64,000 bases of DNA from Bin95 sp965220855 (GCA_965220855.1 CBDCQY010000001.1:2604001-2668000); one strand, 5' to 3'. Positions 25,590 through 34,559 are shown, counted from the first letter of the stretch. Notes: generated by a model from the sequence alone, not told the origin. Numbers and translations are program-made.

Positions 25590-26339
25590 ATGAGCGAGGG
25601 CATCGAGCGGCTGCGGGACGCGATCGGCCGCTGCCGGCGGGCGGTGGTGTTCACCGGGGCCGGCATCAGCACCGAGTCCGGCATTCCCGATTTCCGCAGT
25701 CCGGGCGGCGTCTGGGACCGCTACAAGCCGATCATGTTCGACGATTTCATGGCGTCGGAAGAGATGCGCCGCGAGACCTGGCGGCGCAAGATCGAGACCG
25801 ACAAGACCATGACCCTCGCCCGGCCCAATCGCGGCCATCGCGCGGTGGCGGCGCTGGTCGAGCGCGGGACCGTCCAGGCGGTCATCACGCAGAATATCGA
25901 CGGGCTGCACCAGGCCTCGGGCGTGCCGGACGACAAGGTGATCGAGCTGCACGGCAATTCCACCTACGCCGCCTGCCTCGATTGCGGCCGCCGTCATGAG
26001 CTGGCGGACATCCTGGCCGGCTTCCGCCGGGACGAGACGCTGCCGGTCTGCGAGGCCTGCGGCGGCATCGTCAAGACGGCGACGATCTCCTTCGGCCAGT
26101 CCATGCCGGAGGCCGCTATGCGCCGGGCCGAGCTGGAGACGCTGGCGGCGGACCTGTTCATCGTCTGCGGCTCCTCGCTGGTCGTCTATCCGGCGGCCGG
26201 CTTCCCGGTGACGGCGAAGCGCAACGGCGCCTTCCTCGCCATCGTCAACCGCGAGCCGACCGAGCTCGATCCGCTCGCCGACCTCACCGTCCACGCCGAG
26301 ATCGGGGACGTGCTGGGCGGCGCGGTCGGCAACAACTGA
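25590..26339 (+). CDS. Sirtuin-type NAD-dependent protein deacylase
   Basis: The 249-residue product starts MSEGIERL after a strong AGGGGGG site. It has the sirtuin set: FTGAGISTESGIPDFRSPGG, TQNIDGLHQ, the catalytic His in ELHGN, a zinc ribbon (CLDCGR and CEACGG) and CGSSLVVYPAAG near the C-terminus. It removes acyl groups from lysine with NAD. In the literal sequence the upstream metallo-hydrolase frame runs straight into it (564 codons), but its own ribosome site and the upstream frame's appearance suggest two proteins. It ends in TGATG overlap with pgk. Confidence 0.92.
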   Translation: MSEGIERLRDAIGRCRRAVVFTGAGISTESGIPDFRSPGGVWDRYKPIMFDDFMASEEMRRETWRRKIETDKTMTLARPNRGHRAVAALVERGTVQAVITQNIDGLHQASGVPDDKVIELHGNSTYAACLDCGRRHELADILAGFRRDETLPVCEACGGIVKTATISFGQSMPEAAMRRAELETLAADLFIVCGSSLVVYPAAGFPVTAKRNGAFLAIVNREPTELDPLADLTVHAEIGDVLGGAVGNN

Positions 26340-27514
26340 TGGGCTTTCGCACGCTCGACGATATCGATCCCGCCGGGCGGTGTGTGCTGCTGCGCGCCGA
26401 CCTGAATGTGCCGATGCAGGGCGGGCGGGTGTCCGACCGGACGCGCATCGAGCGCACCCTGCCGACGATCCGCGAGCTCGCCGCGCGGGGCGCGCGCGTG
26501 GTGGTGCTCTCGCATTTCGGGCGGCCGAAGGGGCGGGTCGCGCCGGAGCTTTCGCTGCGTCCGGTGGCGGAGGCGCTGGCGGATGCGCTGGAGGCGCCGG
26601 TCGCCTTCGCCGCAGAGGACGCCGCCGGCGTGGTGGCGGGCCTGCCGCCGGGCGGCGTGGCGCTGCTTGAGAATCTGCGCTTCGACCCCGGCGAGGAAGC
26701 CAACGACCCGGCCTTCGCCGCCCGGCTGGCGGCGCTCGGCGACCTCTATGTGAACGACGCCTTCTCCGCCGCGCATCGCGCGCACGCCTCCACCGAGGCG
26801 CTCGCCCGGCTCATGCCGGCGGCCGCCGGGCGGCTGATGCAGCGCGAACTGGAGGCGCTGGAGGCGGCGCTCGGCGCGCCGGCCCGCCCGGCGGCCGCGC
26901 TGGTGGGCGGGGCCAAGATTTCCACCAAGCTCGCCCTGCTCGGCAATCTCGCCGCCCGGCTGGACCTGCTGTTCGTCGGCGGCGGCATGGCCAACACCTT
27001 CCTGCACGCACAGGGCGTCGAGGTCGGGCGGAGCCTCTGCGAGCGCGACCTGGCGGGCGCGGCGCGCGACATCGCGGCGGCGGCGGAGAAGGCCGGTTGC
27101 GAGCTGCTGCTGCCGGTGGACGCCCGGGTCGCATCGGGGCCGGAGGCGGGCGCGGCGGCGCAAACGGTCGCCATCGACGCCGTGCCGCCGGATGCGATGA
27201 TTCTCGACATCGGGCCGGAGACGGTCGCCCGCCTCACGGCCCGGCTCGCGGGCCTCAAGACGCTGCTGTGGAACGGCCCGCTCGGCGCCTTCGAGACCCC
27301 GCCCTTCGACCGGGGCACGACGGCGGTTGCAGAGGCGGCCGTCGAGACCGAAGGCCTGCTGACCGTGGCCGGCGGCGGCGACACGGCGGCCGCGCTCGCC
27401 CGCGCCGGAGTGCTGGAGCGCTTCGGCTATGTCTCGACTGCGGGCGGGGCTTTTCTGGAATGGCTGGAAGGCCGGACGCTGCCCGGCGTCGCGGCGCTGG
27501 AGCGCACCTCATGA
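26339..27514 (+). CDS. pgk: Phosphoglycerate kinase
   Basis: The 391-residue product shows the PGK signature near the N-terminus (VLLRADLNVPMQGGRVSDRT), SHFGRPKGR, GGAKISTKLALL, and the nucleotide-binding WNGPLGAFETPPFD and AGGGDTAAALARAG. It makes ATP from 1,3-bisphosphoglycerate in glycolysis and runs in reverse in gluconeogenesis. It is coupled to the sirtuin gene upstream (TGATG) and overlaps the aquaporin gene downstream (ATGA). An arrangement next to an MBL hydrolase and sirtuin is unusual, since pgk often lies with gap. Confidence 0.96.
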   Translation: MGFRTLDDIDPAGRCVLLRADLNVPMQGGRVSDRTRIERTLPTIRELAARGARVVVLSHFGRPKGRVAPELSLRPVAEALADALEAPVAFAAEDAAGVVAGLPPGGVALLENLRFDPGEEANDPAFAARLAALGDLYVNDAFSAAHRAHASTEALARLMPAAAGRLMQRELEALEAALGAPARPAAALVGGAKISTKLALLGNLAARLDLLFVGGGMANTFLHAQGVEVGRSLCERDLAGAARDIAAAAEKAGCELLLPVDARVASGPEAGAAAQTVAIDAVPPDAMILDIGPETVARLTARLAGLKTLLWNGPLGAFETPPFDRGTTAVAEAAVETEGLLTVAGGGDTAAALARAGVLERFGYVSTAGGAFLEWLEGRTLPGVAALERTS

Positions 27515-28182
27515 GTCTTTCCCGACGCCTCGGGGCGGAGTTTCTCGGCACGGCCATGCTGCTGGCCGTGGTGGTCGGCTCCGGCATTATGGGCGAGACG
27601 CTCGCCGGCGGCAATGCGGCCATCGCGCTGCTCGGCAACACCATCGCCACCGGGGCCATCCTGGTGGTGCTGATCCTGACGCTCGGGCCGGTCTCGGGGG
27701 CGCATTTCAACCCGGCGGTCACGGTCGCCTTCCTGCTGCGCCGCCAGATCGGCGGGCGCGACGCCGCGCTCTATATGCTGGCGCAGCTGGCGGGCGGCCT
27801 GCTGGGCGTCGCCTGCGCGCATGTCATGTTCGAGCAGCCGGAGCTGTTCCTGGCCTCGGGCAAGGAGCGGTCGGGCCTGGCGCAGGCCTTCTCGGAGGGC
27901 GTGGCCACCTTCGGGCTCGCGCTCACCATTCTGCTCTGCCTCAAGGCGCGGGCGGAGTCCGTGGCCTGGGCGGTCGGGCTCTATATCACCGCCGGCTACT
28001 GGTTCACCGCCTCCACCTCCTTCGCCAATCCGGCGGTGACCGTGGCGCGCGCCTTCACCGACAGCTTCTCCGGCATCCGGCCGGAAGACGCGCCGGCCTT
28101 CATCCTGGCCCAGTTCGTCGGCGCCGCGCTCGCCGTGGCGGTCGCCCGCCTGCTGGGCGCGGGGGCGGAGGAGAGCGGATAG
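27511..28182 (+). CDS. Aquaporin / MIP-family channel
   Basis: The 223-residue protein has six hydrophobic stretches and the two half-helix motifs of the family, SGAHFNPAVTV (first NPA) and SFANPAVTVARAFTD (second NPA). The residues just after the second NPA include the conserved Arg of the selectivity filter (VAR). It passes water or small neutral solutes through the inner membrane. Aquaporin, glycerol or metalloid selectivity is not decided. It overlaps pgk by four bases. Confidence 0.92.
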   Translation: MSLSRRLGAEFLGTAMLLAVVVGSGIMGETLAGGNAAIALLGNTIATGAILVVLILTLGPVSGAHFNPAVTVAFLLRRQIGGRDAALYMLAQLAGGLLGVACAHVMFEQPELFLASGKERSGLAQAFSEGVATFGLALTILLCLKARAESVAWAVGLYITAGYWFTASTSFANPAVTVARAFTDSFSGIRPEDAPAFILAQFVGAALAVAVARLLGAGAEESG

Positions 28183-28227
28183 GGCGGTCTGCTATACTTC
28201 CCGCGACATGAACGGGAAGGTGGGCCG

Positions 28228-28389
28228 TTGGCGGAGATCGTCAATCTGAATCGGGCGCGCAAGGCGGCCAGGCGGGCGGCGCGGCGCGGCAAGGCGAAAG
28301 AGCGGCGCGCCGCCCGGTCGGGCGAGGATTCGGAAGCCGCCCGGCGCGCCCGCGACCTGGAGCTGAAGCGCCTCGATCCGAAGCGATAG
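28228..28389 (+). CDS. DUF4169 family small basic protein
   Basis: A 53-codon frame starts at TTG, seven bases after a GGGAAGG site, and reads MAEIVNLNRARKAARRAARR then a charged helix ending RARDLELKRLDPKR. This matches the short alphaproteobacterial DUF4169 proteins, which begin with an (E/D)-I/V-V-N-L motif and are one charged helix. Function is not known. It is 45 bases after the aquaporin gene and 114 before the transporter gene. Confidence 0.75.
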   Translation: MAEIVNLNRARKAARRAARRGKAKERRAARSGEDSEAARRARDLELKRLDPKR

Positions 28390-28503
28390 GCGGTCCCCGG
28401 CCCGCAAGACCTTACCGGTTTTCAACTTGACCGCGCCCCGCCGGCCGGACGTCATGCGCCCGGGCGACAGTTGCGCTCGACCCGATCGCGGAGGCAAGGC
28501 GAT

Positions 28504-29517
28504 ATGTTTCGATCCTTCTTCGGTACGTTTCGCTGGATGCACTGGTCGCTGCTCGGCAGCATCCTGATTCTGGGCGTCACCTGGTACAAGGTGCAGCTCG
28601 ATGTGCGCATCAATGAGTGGTTCGGCGACTTTTACGACACGCTCCAGCAGGCCCTGGCCGAACCCGGCGCCGTCCAGTTCGACGACTTTCTTGCAAAATG
28701 CATGACCTTTGCGGAAATCGCCGCGCTCTATATCGTGATCGCGGTGCTGCTGGAATTTTTCGTGCGCCATTATGTGTTCCGCTGGCGCACGGCGATGAAC
28801 GATTATTACATGTCGCACTGGCCGCAATTGCGCCATATCGAGGGCGCGGCCCAGCGCGTGCAGGAAGACACGATGCGGTTCGCGCGCATCGTCGAGGGTC
28901 TGGGCGTGGCCTTCATGCGCTCGGTGATGACCCTGATCGCCTTCCTGCCGCTGCTCTGGGGGCTGAGCGCGCATGTCACCGAACTGCCCTGGATCGGCGC
29001 TGTCGATCACTCTCTGGTCTGGCTCGCGATTATTTCCGCGGCCGCCGGCACGGTGTTGCTGGCGGTTGTCGGCATCAAGCTTCCGGGCCTCGAATTCAAC
29101 AATCAGAAGGTCGAGGCCGCCTATCGCAAGGAGCTGGTCTATGGCGAAGACGCCGCCGAGCGGGCCGAACCGCAGACCGTGGGCGAGCTGTTCTCGGACG
29201 TGCGCAAGAACTATTTCCGCCTGTTTCTGCACTATATGTATTTCGATATCGCGAAATGGTCCTATCTGCAATTCGCGGTGATCGTGCCCTATATCATGAT
29301 GGGGCCGACCATCGTGTCGGGCGCCATTACGCTCGGCGTGCTGCAGCAGATCCTGCGCGCTTTCGACCGGGTGGAAAACTCCTTCCAGTTTCTGGTCAAT
29401 TCCTGGGGCACCATCGTCGAGCTGATCTCGATCTACAAGCGGCTCAAGGCGTTCGAGAGCGAAATCGACGGCCGGACGGTCGGTCCGGCCAGGCGGCAGT
29501 TCGCCGCCGGCGGCTGA
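28504..29517 (+). CDS. SbmA/BacA-type peptide transporter
   Basis: The 337-residue product belongs to the SbmA/BacA family: FRSFFGTFRWMHWSLLGS, INEWFGDFYDTLQQAL, FRWRTAMNDYYMSHW, FNNQKVEAAYRKELVYGED and the C-terminal RVENSFQFLVNSWGTIVEL followed by a conserved short tail. Six or so membrane stretches are present and no ATPase domain, as expected. SbmA and BacA import peptides and antibiotics using the proton gradient, and BacA affects very-long-chain fatty acids in LPS. The start at MFRSFF (28504) follows a GGAGG site; an upstream ATG at 28471 is in frame. Confidence 0.9.
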   Translation: MFRSFFGTFRWMHWSLLGSILILGVTWYKVQLDVRINEWFGDFYDTLQQALAEPGAVQFDDFLAKCMTFAEIAALYIVIAVLLEFFVRHYVFRWRTAMNDYYMSHWPQLRHIEGAAQRVQEDTMRFARIVEGLGVAFMRSVMTLIAFLPLLWGLSAHVTELPWIGAVDHSLVWLAIISAAAGTVLLAVVGIKLPGLEFNNQKVEAAYRKELVYGEDAAERAEPQTVGELFSDVRKNYFRLFLHYMYFDIAKWSYLQFAVIVPYIMMGPTIVSGAITLGVLQQILRAFDRVENSFQFLVNSWGTIVELISIYKRLKAFESEIDGRTVGPARRQFAAGG

Positions 29518-29675
29518 CGGTGTGGCGGCAAGACGGCTCGATTGCCGCTCGCAGAACAGGCGTCCGCTTCGTCCTGCGACGCCAGGCGCGGGATGGTGAG
29601 CTTGTCGATGCCGCGAAAGCCCTCGATCCTGAGCGAGGGAAGATGCAGGCCGACGTCGCCGCCATCATCCGCCAT
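29433..29675 (-). pseudogene. Remnant of an AAA/OLD-type ATPase
   Basis: After the acyl-CoA dehydrogenase gene, a minus-strand frame begins MADDGGDVGLHLPSLRIEGF and RGIDKLTIPRL, which matches the opening beta-hairpin of SMC/OLD-like AAA ATPases. The P-loop that should follow within about 20 residues is missing; the frame instead continues as Pro- and Arg-rich sequence that is antisense to the transporter gene. It is therefore a truncated stub, not a working ATPase. It overlaps the dehydrogenase stop by 11 bases. Confidence 0.55.
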
Positions 29676-30948
29676 CGCTCGCCCTCCCTTCGTCATGATC
29701 CCGGCTGATGCGCCAGAAGTGGGGCGTTATCGGGTCGAGGCCGGCTCGTTCGTGTTCGCGGACGGTGTGGCGGGCGATGCCGCGCAGGTGGACCTCGTCC
29801 GGCCCATCGACGAACTGCAGCGCCCGGCCCCAGGTCCACAGCCAGGAGAGCGGCGTGTCGGGCGTCAGCCCCATGGCGCCGAAGACCTGCATCGCCCGGT
29901 TGGCCACCGTCGTTTGCAGCCGCGCCGCCACCACCTTGATCTGCGAGACCTCGTTGCGCGCCGCCTTGTTGCCATGCCGGTCGATCAGCCAGGCGGCGCG
30001 CAGGCACAGCAGCCGCGCCATGTCGATCTCCGTGCGCGACAGCGCCACCGCCTCGCGCACCGTGTCATGGTCGATGGTGCGCTTGCCGAAGGTCGTGCGG
30101 TTCAGCCCGCGCTCGATCATCAGCCCGAGCGCCACCTCGCACTGGCCGATGGTGCGCATACAATGATGGATGCGCCCCGGCCCGAGCCGCGCCTGGGCGA
30201 TGGCGAAGCCGCCGCCCTCCTCGCCGATCAGGTTCTCGCGCGGCACGCGCACATTCTCGAACACCACCTCGCAATGCCCCTCCGGCGCGATGTGGTGCAT
30301 GATCGGGATATTGCGCGCGATGCGCACGCCCGGCGTCCCCGGATCGACCAGCACCTGGCTCTGGCGGCGATGCGCCGGCGCGTCGGGGTCGGTGACGCCC
30401 ATGACGATCATCACGCCGAGTTCGGGATGGGCGGCGTTGGTGATGAACCATTTGCGCCCGTCGATCGCCCACTCGTCGCCCTCCGCCCGGATGCGGGTGC
30501 GGATGTTGGTGGCGTCGGAGGACGCCACCTCCGGCTCCGTCATGCAGAAGGCGGAGCGGATCTCGCCCTCCAGCAGCGGCGTGAGATAGCGGCGCTTCTG
30601 CTCGTCCGTGCCGAACATATGGAAGACTTCCATATTGCCGGTGTCGGGCGCGTTGCAGTTGAACATTTCCGGGGCCCAGTAGATGCGGCCCATGATCTCG
30701 GCGAGCGGGGCGTATTCGAGATTGCTGCAGCGCGTGCCCGGCGCCTCCTCGGGCAACGTCGGCAGAAACATGTTCCACAGCCCCTCTTCCTTCGCCCGCG
30801 CCTTGATGTCGGCGCAGAAAGGCGGCGGGAAGACGCCGGCTTCGGTCAGCTCATGCCACTCCCGGTCGCGCGGGACGATCTCGCGCGTCATGAAGCGGGT
30901 GAGCTGCTCCTGGAGCCGGCGGACCTTCTCGGAATAGTCGAAATCCAT
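29665..30948 (-). CDS. Acyl-CoA dehydrogenase family protein
   Basis: The 427-residue product has the acyl-CoA dehydrogenase layout: helical N-terminal domain, AFCMTEPEVASSDATNI (FAD/substrate motif), KWFITNAAHPE, the beta domain with the RVPRENLIGEEGGGF motif, and a C-terminal helical domain with QVFGAMGLTPDTPLSW and DGPDEVHLRGIAR. The Glu in GPDEVH is at the place of the catalytic base in ACAD10/11-like enzymes. It oxidises an acyl-CoA and needs ETF. The chain length or branched substrate is not known. Independent of pheA by 33 bases. Confidence 0.9.
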   Translation of the reverse strand: MDFDYSEKVRRLQEQLTRFMTREIVPRDREWHELTEAGVFPPPFCADIKARAKEEGLWNMFLPTLPEEAPGTRCSNLEYAPLAEIMGRIYWAPEMFNCNAPDTGNMEVFHMFGTDEQKRRYLTPLLEGEIRSAFCMTEPEVASSDATNIRTRIRAEGDEWAIDGRKWFITNAAHPELGVMIVMGVTDPDAPAHRRQSQVLVDPGTPGVRIARNIPIMHHIAPEGHCEVVFENVRVPRENLIGEEGGGFAIAQARLGPGRIHHCMRTIGQCEVALGLMIERGLNRTTFGKRTIDHDTVREAVALSRTEIDMARLLCLRAAWLIDRHGNKAARNEVSQIKVVAARLQTTVANRAMQVFGAMGLTPDTPLSWLWTWGRALQFVDGPDEVHLRGIARHTVREHERAGLDPITPHFWRISRDHDEGRASDGG

Positions 30949-30981
30949 CGCAAGGGTCGCTTTCGGTGGAAGGCCGGCGCC

Positions 30982-31845
30982 TCAATCGGCCGCGGCGGCC
31001 AGGCTGCGGCGCGCCGGAGAGGCCGGATAGACGCCGAGGATGCGGATCTCGCGCGAGAAGAAGCCGAGCTCCTCCAGCGCCAGGCGGACATGGCCGTCCT
31101 CGGGATGCCCCTCGATGTCGGCGTAGAACTGCGTCGCCGTGAAGCCGCCGTCGGTCATGTAGCTTTCGAGCTTGGTCATGTTGACGCCATTGGTGGCGAA
31201 GCCGCCGAGCGCCTTGTAGAGCGCGGCCGGCACATTGCGCACCTTGAACAGGAAGGTCGTCAGCACCGGGCCGCCCGGCGGCGGCGTCTCCGGCTCGCGC
31301 GCCAGCACGATGAAGCGCGTGGTGTTGTGGTCGGCGTCCTCGATGTCGGCGCGCAGGATGTCCAGCCCATACTGCCCGGCCGCCAGCGAGGAGGCGATCG
31401 CGGCCTCCTCCGGGTCGGCCCGGCGCGCCACCTCGGCCGCCGCGCCGGCGGTGTCGGCGTGGATCAGCGGCGTCAGGCCCAGCTCGCGGATCAGCCGCCC
31501 GCACTGGCCGAGCGCATGGACATGGCTGCGCACCCGCCGGATGCTCTCCAGGCTGGCGCCGGGCGCGGCCAGCAACTGGTGGCGCACGCGCTCGAAATGC
31601 TCCGCGACGATATGCAGCCCGCCATCCGGCAGCAGGCGGTGAATGTCGGCGACGCGGCCCGCAATGCTGTTCTCGATCGGGATCATGGCCCGCTCCGCCT
31701 CGCCGCGCCCGACGGCGGCGAAGACATCCTCGAAGGCGCGGCAGGGCAGCGGCGCAAACGCCGGATAGGCATTGCGGCAGGCGAGATCGGAATAGGCGCC
31801 CGGCTCGCCCTGGAAGGCGATCCGGCGGGCGGCGGCGTCAGCCAT
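30982..31845 (-). CDS. pheA: Prephenate dehydratase
   Basis: The 287-residue product has FQGEPGAYSDLACRNAYP, IPIENSIAGRVADIHRLLP, the TRF active-site motif in DHNTTRFIVLA, and a C-terminal ACT domain (FKVRNVPAALYKALGGFATN, MTKLESYMTDGGF) that binds Phe for feedback inhibition. It turns prephenate into phenylpyruvate in phenylalanine synthesis. The start at MADAAARRIAF (31845) sits in the 3' end of kdsB with an eight-base overlap, so the two are co-translated. Chorismate mutase is not fused to it, as usual in alphaproteobacteria. Confidence 0.95.
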   Translation of the reverse strand: MADAAARRIAFQGEPGAYSDLACRNAYPAFAPLPCRAFEDVFAAVGRGEAERAMIPIENSIAGRVADIHRLLPDGGLHIVAEHFERVRHQLLAAPGASLESIRRVRSHVHALGQCGRLIRELGLTPLIHADTAGAAAEVARRADPEEAAIASSLAAGQYGLDILRADIEDADHNTTRFIVLAREPETPPPGGPVLTTFLFKVRNVPAALYKALGGFATNGVNMTKLESYMTDGGFTATQFYADIEGHPEDGHVRLALEELGFFSREIRILGVYPASPARRSLAAAAD

Positions 31846-32587
31846 GGGCAGAACCCGCTTGCTGCGGTCCGGCGAGGAGCGCCCGCGCGCGGGCGAGATC
31901 GGCGGGAGTATCGACGCCGAGCGGAACGCTGTCAACGACGGCGACCGCGATGCGCATCCCGGCCTCCAGCGCGCGCAGCTGCTCCAGCCGCTCGCGGCGC
32001 TCCAGCAGGCTCGGCGGCAGGTCGGTGAACCGCTCCAGCGCCCGGCGCCGCCAGGCGTAGAGGCCGATATGGTGAAAGAGCGGGCCCGGCCCGGCCGGCG
32101 CGCTCGCGCGGGTGAAATAGAGCGCCCGCCCATCCGCCCCGAACACCGCCTTCACCACATTCGGATTGTCGCGCTCCTCTTCCCGCACGATTTCCGCCGC
32201 AACGGTGCCGATGTCGATTTCCGGGCGCTCCAGCAGGGCGAGCGCCGCGCGCAGATCGCCCGGCGGCGCGGTCGGCAGGTCGCCCTGGAGATTGACCACC
32301 CGGTCGAAGCGCCGGTCGGGATCGTAGGCGTCGAGCGCGGCGCGGATGCGGTCGGAGCCGGACGGCAGGTCGGGGTCGGTCATCACCGCCTCGCCGCCGG
32401 CCGCGCGCACGGCCGCGGCCACCTCCGGCTCGCAGCAGGCGACGATCGCCGGCCCGATTCCGGCCTCCATGGCGCGCTCCCATACATGCGCGATCATGGC
32501 CCGCCCGGCGATCTCGGCCAGCGGCTTGCCCGGCAGGCGCGTCGAGGCCATGCGCGCCGGGATGGCGACCAGCGCCCGGCCGCTCAT
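31838..32587 (-). CDS. kdsB: 3-deoxy-manno-octulosonate cytidylyltransferase
   Basis: The 249-residue product starts MSGRALVAIPARMASTRLPG KPL in the CMP-Kdo synthetase way, with NLQGDLPTAPP for CTP and metal binding, and VFGADGRALYFTRA and HHIGLYAWRR later. It activates Kdo with CTP for lipopolysaccharide core synthesis, so the cell has an outer membrane with Kdo. It shares its promoter region (150 bases) with the divergent cytochrome gene and overlaps pheA. Confidence 0.95.
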   Translation of the reverse strand: MSGRALVAIPARMASTRLPGKPLAEIAGRAMIAHVWERAMEAGIGPAIVACCEPEVAAAVRAAGGEAVMTDPDLPSGSDRIRAALDAYDPDRRFDRVVNLQGDLPTAPPGDLRAALALLERPEIDIGTVAAEIVREEERDNPNVVKAVFGADGRALYFTRASAPAGPGPLFHHIGLYAWRRRALERFTDLPPSLLERRERLEQLRALEAGMRIAVAVVDSVPLGVDTPADLARARALLAGPQQAGSAHG

Positions 32588-32736
32588 CGGTTGCGATTTA
32601 CGCGACGCAACGCCGCATATCCGTGCATTATGCCCGTCCCTACACTCCGCGCTGCGACAGTGAGTTTCCCGGCGCGCGCCCCGCCGCCCGGCCAGAATGC
32701 CAAGGCGCGCGCAGCCGTCAACCGGACGACGAAGCG

Positions 32737-33786
32737 ATGGACTTCTTCGAGCTCAACAAACTGGCAGGCGGGCTGCTGCTCGCCGGCGTGGTGACCTTCT
32801 TCATCGGCATCTTCGGCAACACGCTGGTGCCGAAGCAGGACGCCGCGCATCACGGCGCGCCGGACGCCGCGATGGCGGCGGCGACGCCCGCCGCCGCGCC
32901 CGCCAAGCCCGCCGGCCCGGAGCCGATCGCGGCCATGCTGGCCGAGGCCGACATCGCGCGCGGCGAGAGCATCACCAGGAAATGCACCGCCTGCCACACC
33001 TTCGCCGAGGGCGGGGCCACCAAGCAGGGGCCGAATCTCTACGCCATCGTCGGCGCGGACATCGGAGGCAAGGAGGGCTTCGGCTATTCGGACGCGCTCG
33101 CCGAACTGCCGGGCGAGTGGACCTACGCCAATCTCAACCACTTCCTCTACAAGCCCAAGGCCTTCGTGAAGGGCACCAAGATGACCTTCGTCGGCCTGAA
33201 GAAGGCCCGCGACCGGGCGGACCTGATCGCCTATCTGCGCACGCTGGCGGCCGAGCCCGAGCCGCTGCCGGAAGGCGGTGCGGCGGAGCCGAAGGCGGCG
33301 CTGCCCGACGACCCGGAGCCGAAAGCGGCGGCGCTGCCCGACGCGCCGGAGCCGCAGGCTGCGGTCGCGCCCGACCGGCGGACCGGCTGGAGCTTCTCGC
33401 TGATCGGCTCGGCCATGGCCGCCGATGCGCCCGCCTCGCTGGCGAAGCTGCTGGCCGAGGCCGACCCGGCCCGGGGCAAGAAGGTCTCGCGCAAATGCAC
33501 CGCCTGCCACACCTTCGACAAGGGCGGCAAGAAGCGCATCGGCCCCAATCTCTGGGATATCGTCGGCGGCGATGTCGCGGCGCGCGAAGGCTTCAAATAT
33601 TCCAAGGCGATGGCCGGCCTCGGCGGCCAGTGGACCTATGAGCGGCTCGACGCCTATCTCACCAAGCCGCGCAAGTTCCTGCCCGGCGGCAAGATGGCCT
33701 TCATCGGCCTGAAGAAGCCGGAAGACCGCGCGGCGATCATCGCCTTCATGCGCAGCTTCTCGGACAATCCGCCGCCGCTGCCCTGA
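32737..33786 (+). CDS. Membrane-anchored two-haem class I cytochrome c
   Basis: The 349-residue product has an N-terminal membrane helix (about residues 8-28, GGLLLAGVVTFFIGIFG), a Pro/Ala-rich periplasmic linker, then two cytochrome c552-like domains, each with CTACHTF and a downstream haem-ligand Met (KGTKMTFVGL, GGKMAFIGL). A linker rich in Pro, Glu and Ala joins them; it contains SLIGSAMAADA, which looks like an old signal peptide end. It probably carries electrons from the bc1 complex to an oxidase. The ccm genes at 41679-45836 would attach the haems. The start at MDFFELNKLAGG is the only one giving the membrane anchor. Confidence 0.92.
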   Translation: MDFFELNKLAGGLLLAGVVTFFIGIFGNTLVPKQDAAHHGAPDAAMAAATPAAAPAKPAGPEPIAAMLAEADIARGESITRKCTACHTFAEGGATKQGPNLYAIVGADIGGKEGFGYSDALAELPGEWTYANLNHFLYKPKAFVKGTKMTFVGLKKARDRADLIAYLRTLAAEPEPLPEGGAAEPKAALPDDPEPKAAALPDAPEPQAAVAPDRRTGWSFSLIGSAMAADAPASLAKLLAEADPARGKKVSRKCTACHTFDKGGKKRIGPNLWDIVGGDVAAREGFKYSKAMAGLGGQWTYERLDAYLTKPRKFLPGGKMAFIGLKKPEDRAAIIAFMRSFSDNPPPLP

Positions 33787-33794
33787 GCGCGCCG

Positions 33795-34559
33795 ATGCTC
33801 GGCGCCTTTCTCGACCGTCTGGGCGATATCGCGCGGCCGATCCTCAGCCGGCATTTCCGCTCCGGCCTCGCCGTCGAGCGCAAGGCGGACGATTCTCCCG
33901 TGACCCGCGCCGACCGCGAGGTCGAGACGGCGCTGCGCCAGGCGATCGCGGAGGCCTTTCCCGAGGACGGCATTCTGGGCGAGGAGTTCGGCGCGGAGCG
34001 GACGGACGCGCGGCGCCTCTGGGTGATCGACCCGCTGGACGGCACCCGCGCCTTCGTCAACGCCAAGCCGATGTTCGGCATGATGACGGCCCTGCTGGAG
34101 GACGGACGGCCGGTGGCGGGGCTGATCGAGATGCCGATCCTGCGCGAACGCTGGATCGGGCTCGCCGGCGAGCCGACGCGCATGAACGGCGCGCCGGTGC
34201 GCACGCGCGACTGCGCCGGCCTGGCCGAGGCGCAGCTCAACGCCACCTCGCCCGACATGCTCCGCGACGCGGAGTCGCGAGCCGGCTTCGAGCGCCTCTC
34301 CGCCGCCTGCGGCGGCCGCCATTTCGGCGGCGACTGCTATCTCTACGGCCTGCTGGCCTCGGGCTGGATCGACCTGGTGGCCGAGGCCGGCATGGCCCCG
34401 CACGACTATCTGGCGCATGTGCCGATCGTCGAGGGCGCGGGCGGGCGCATCGCCGACTGGCGGGGCCGGCCGCTCGGTCTCGATTCGCCCGGCAGCGTGC
34501 TCGCCACCGGCGCGCCGGCGCTGTTCGACGCGGCGCTAGATCGCCTTCGCGGCCCGTAG
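33795..34559 (+). CDS. hisN: Inositol-monophosphatase family phosphatase, histidinol-phosphatase-like
   Basis: The 254-residue product has the Li-sensitive phosphatase motifs: GILGEEFGAE (Glu metal ligand), LWVIDPLDGTRAFV (Asp, Asp, metal) and APHDYLAHVPIVEGAGG (Asp). The set matches the IMPase superfamily and especially HisN-type histidinol-phosphate phosphatases of alphaproteobacteria, which complete His synthesis. Inositol or another phosphate remains possible. It starts eight bases after the cytochrome gene. Its 3' end overlaps the convergent CoA-transferase gene by 24 bases. Confidence 0.85.
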   Translation: MLGAFLDRLGDIARPILSRHFRSGLAVERKADDSPVTRADREVETALRQAIAEAFPEDGILGEEFGAERTDARRLWVIDPLDGTRAFVNAKPMFGMMTALLEDGRPVAGLIEMPILRERWIGLAGEPTRMNGAPVRTRDCAGLAEAQLNATSPDMLRDAESRAGFERLSAACGGRHFGGDCYLYGLLASGWIDLVAEAGMAPHDYLAHVPIVEGAGGRIADWRGRPLGLDSPGSVLATGAPALFDAALDRLRGP

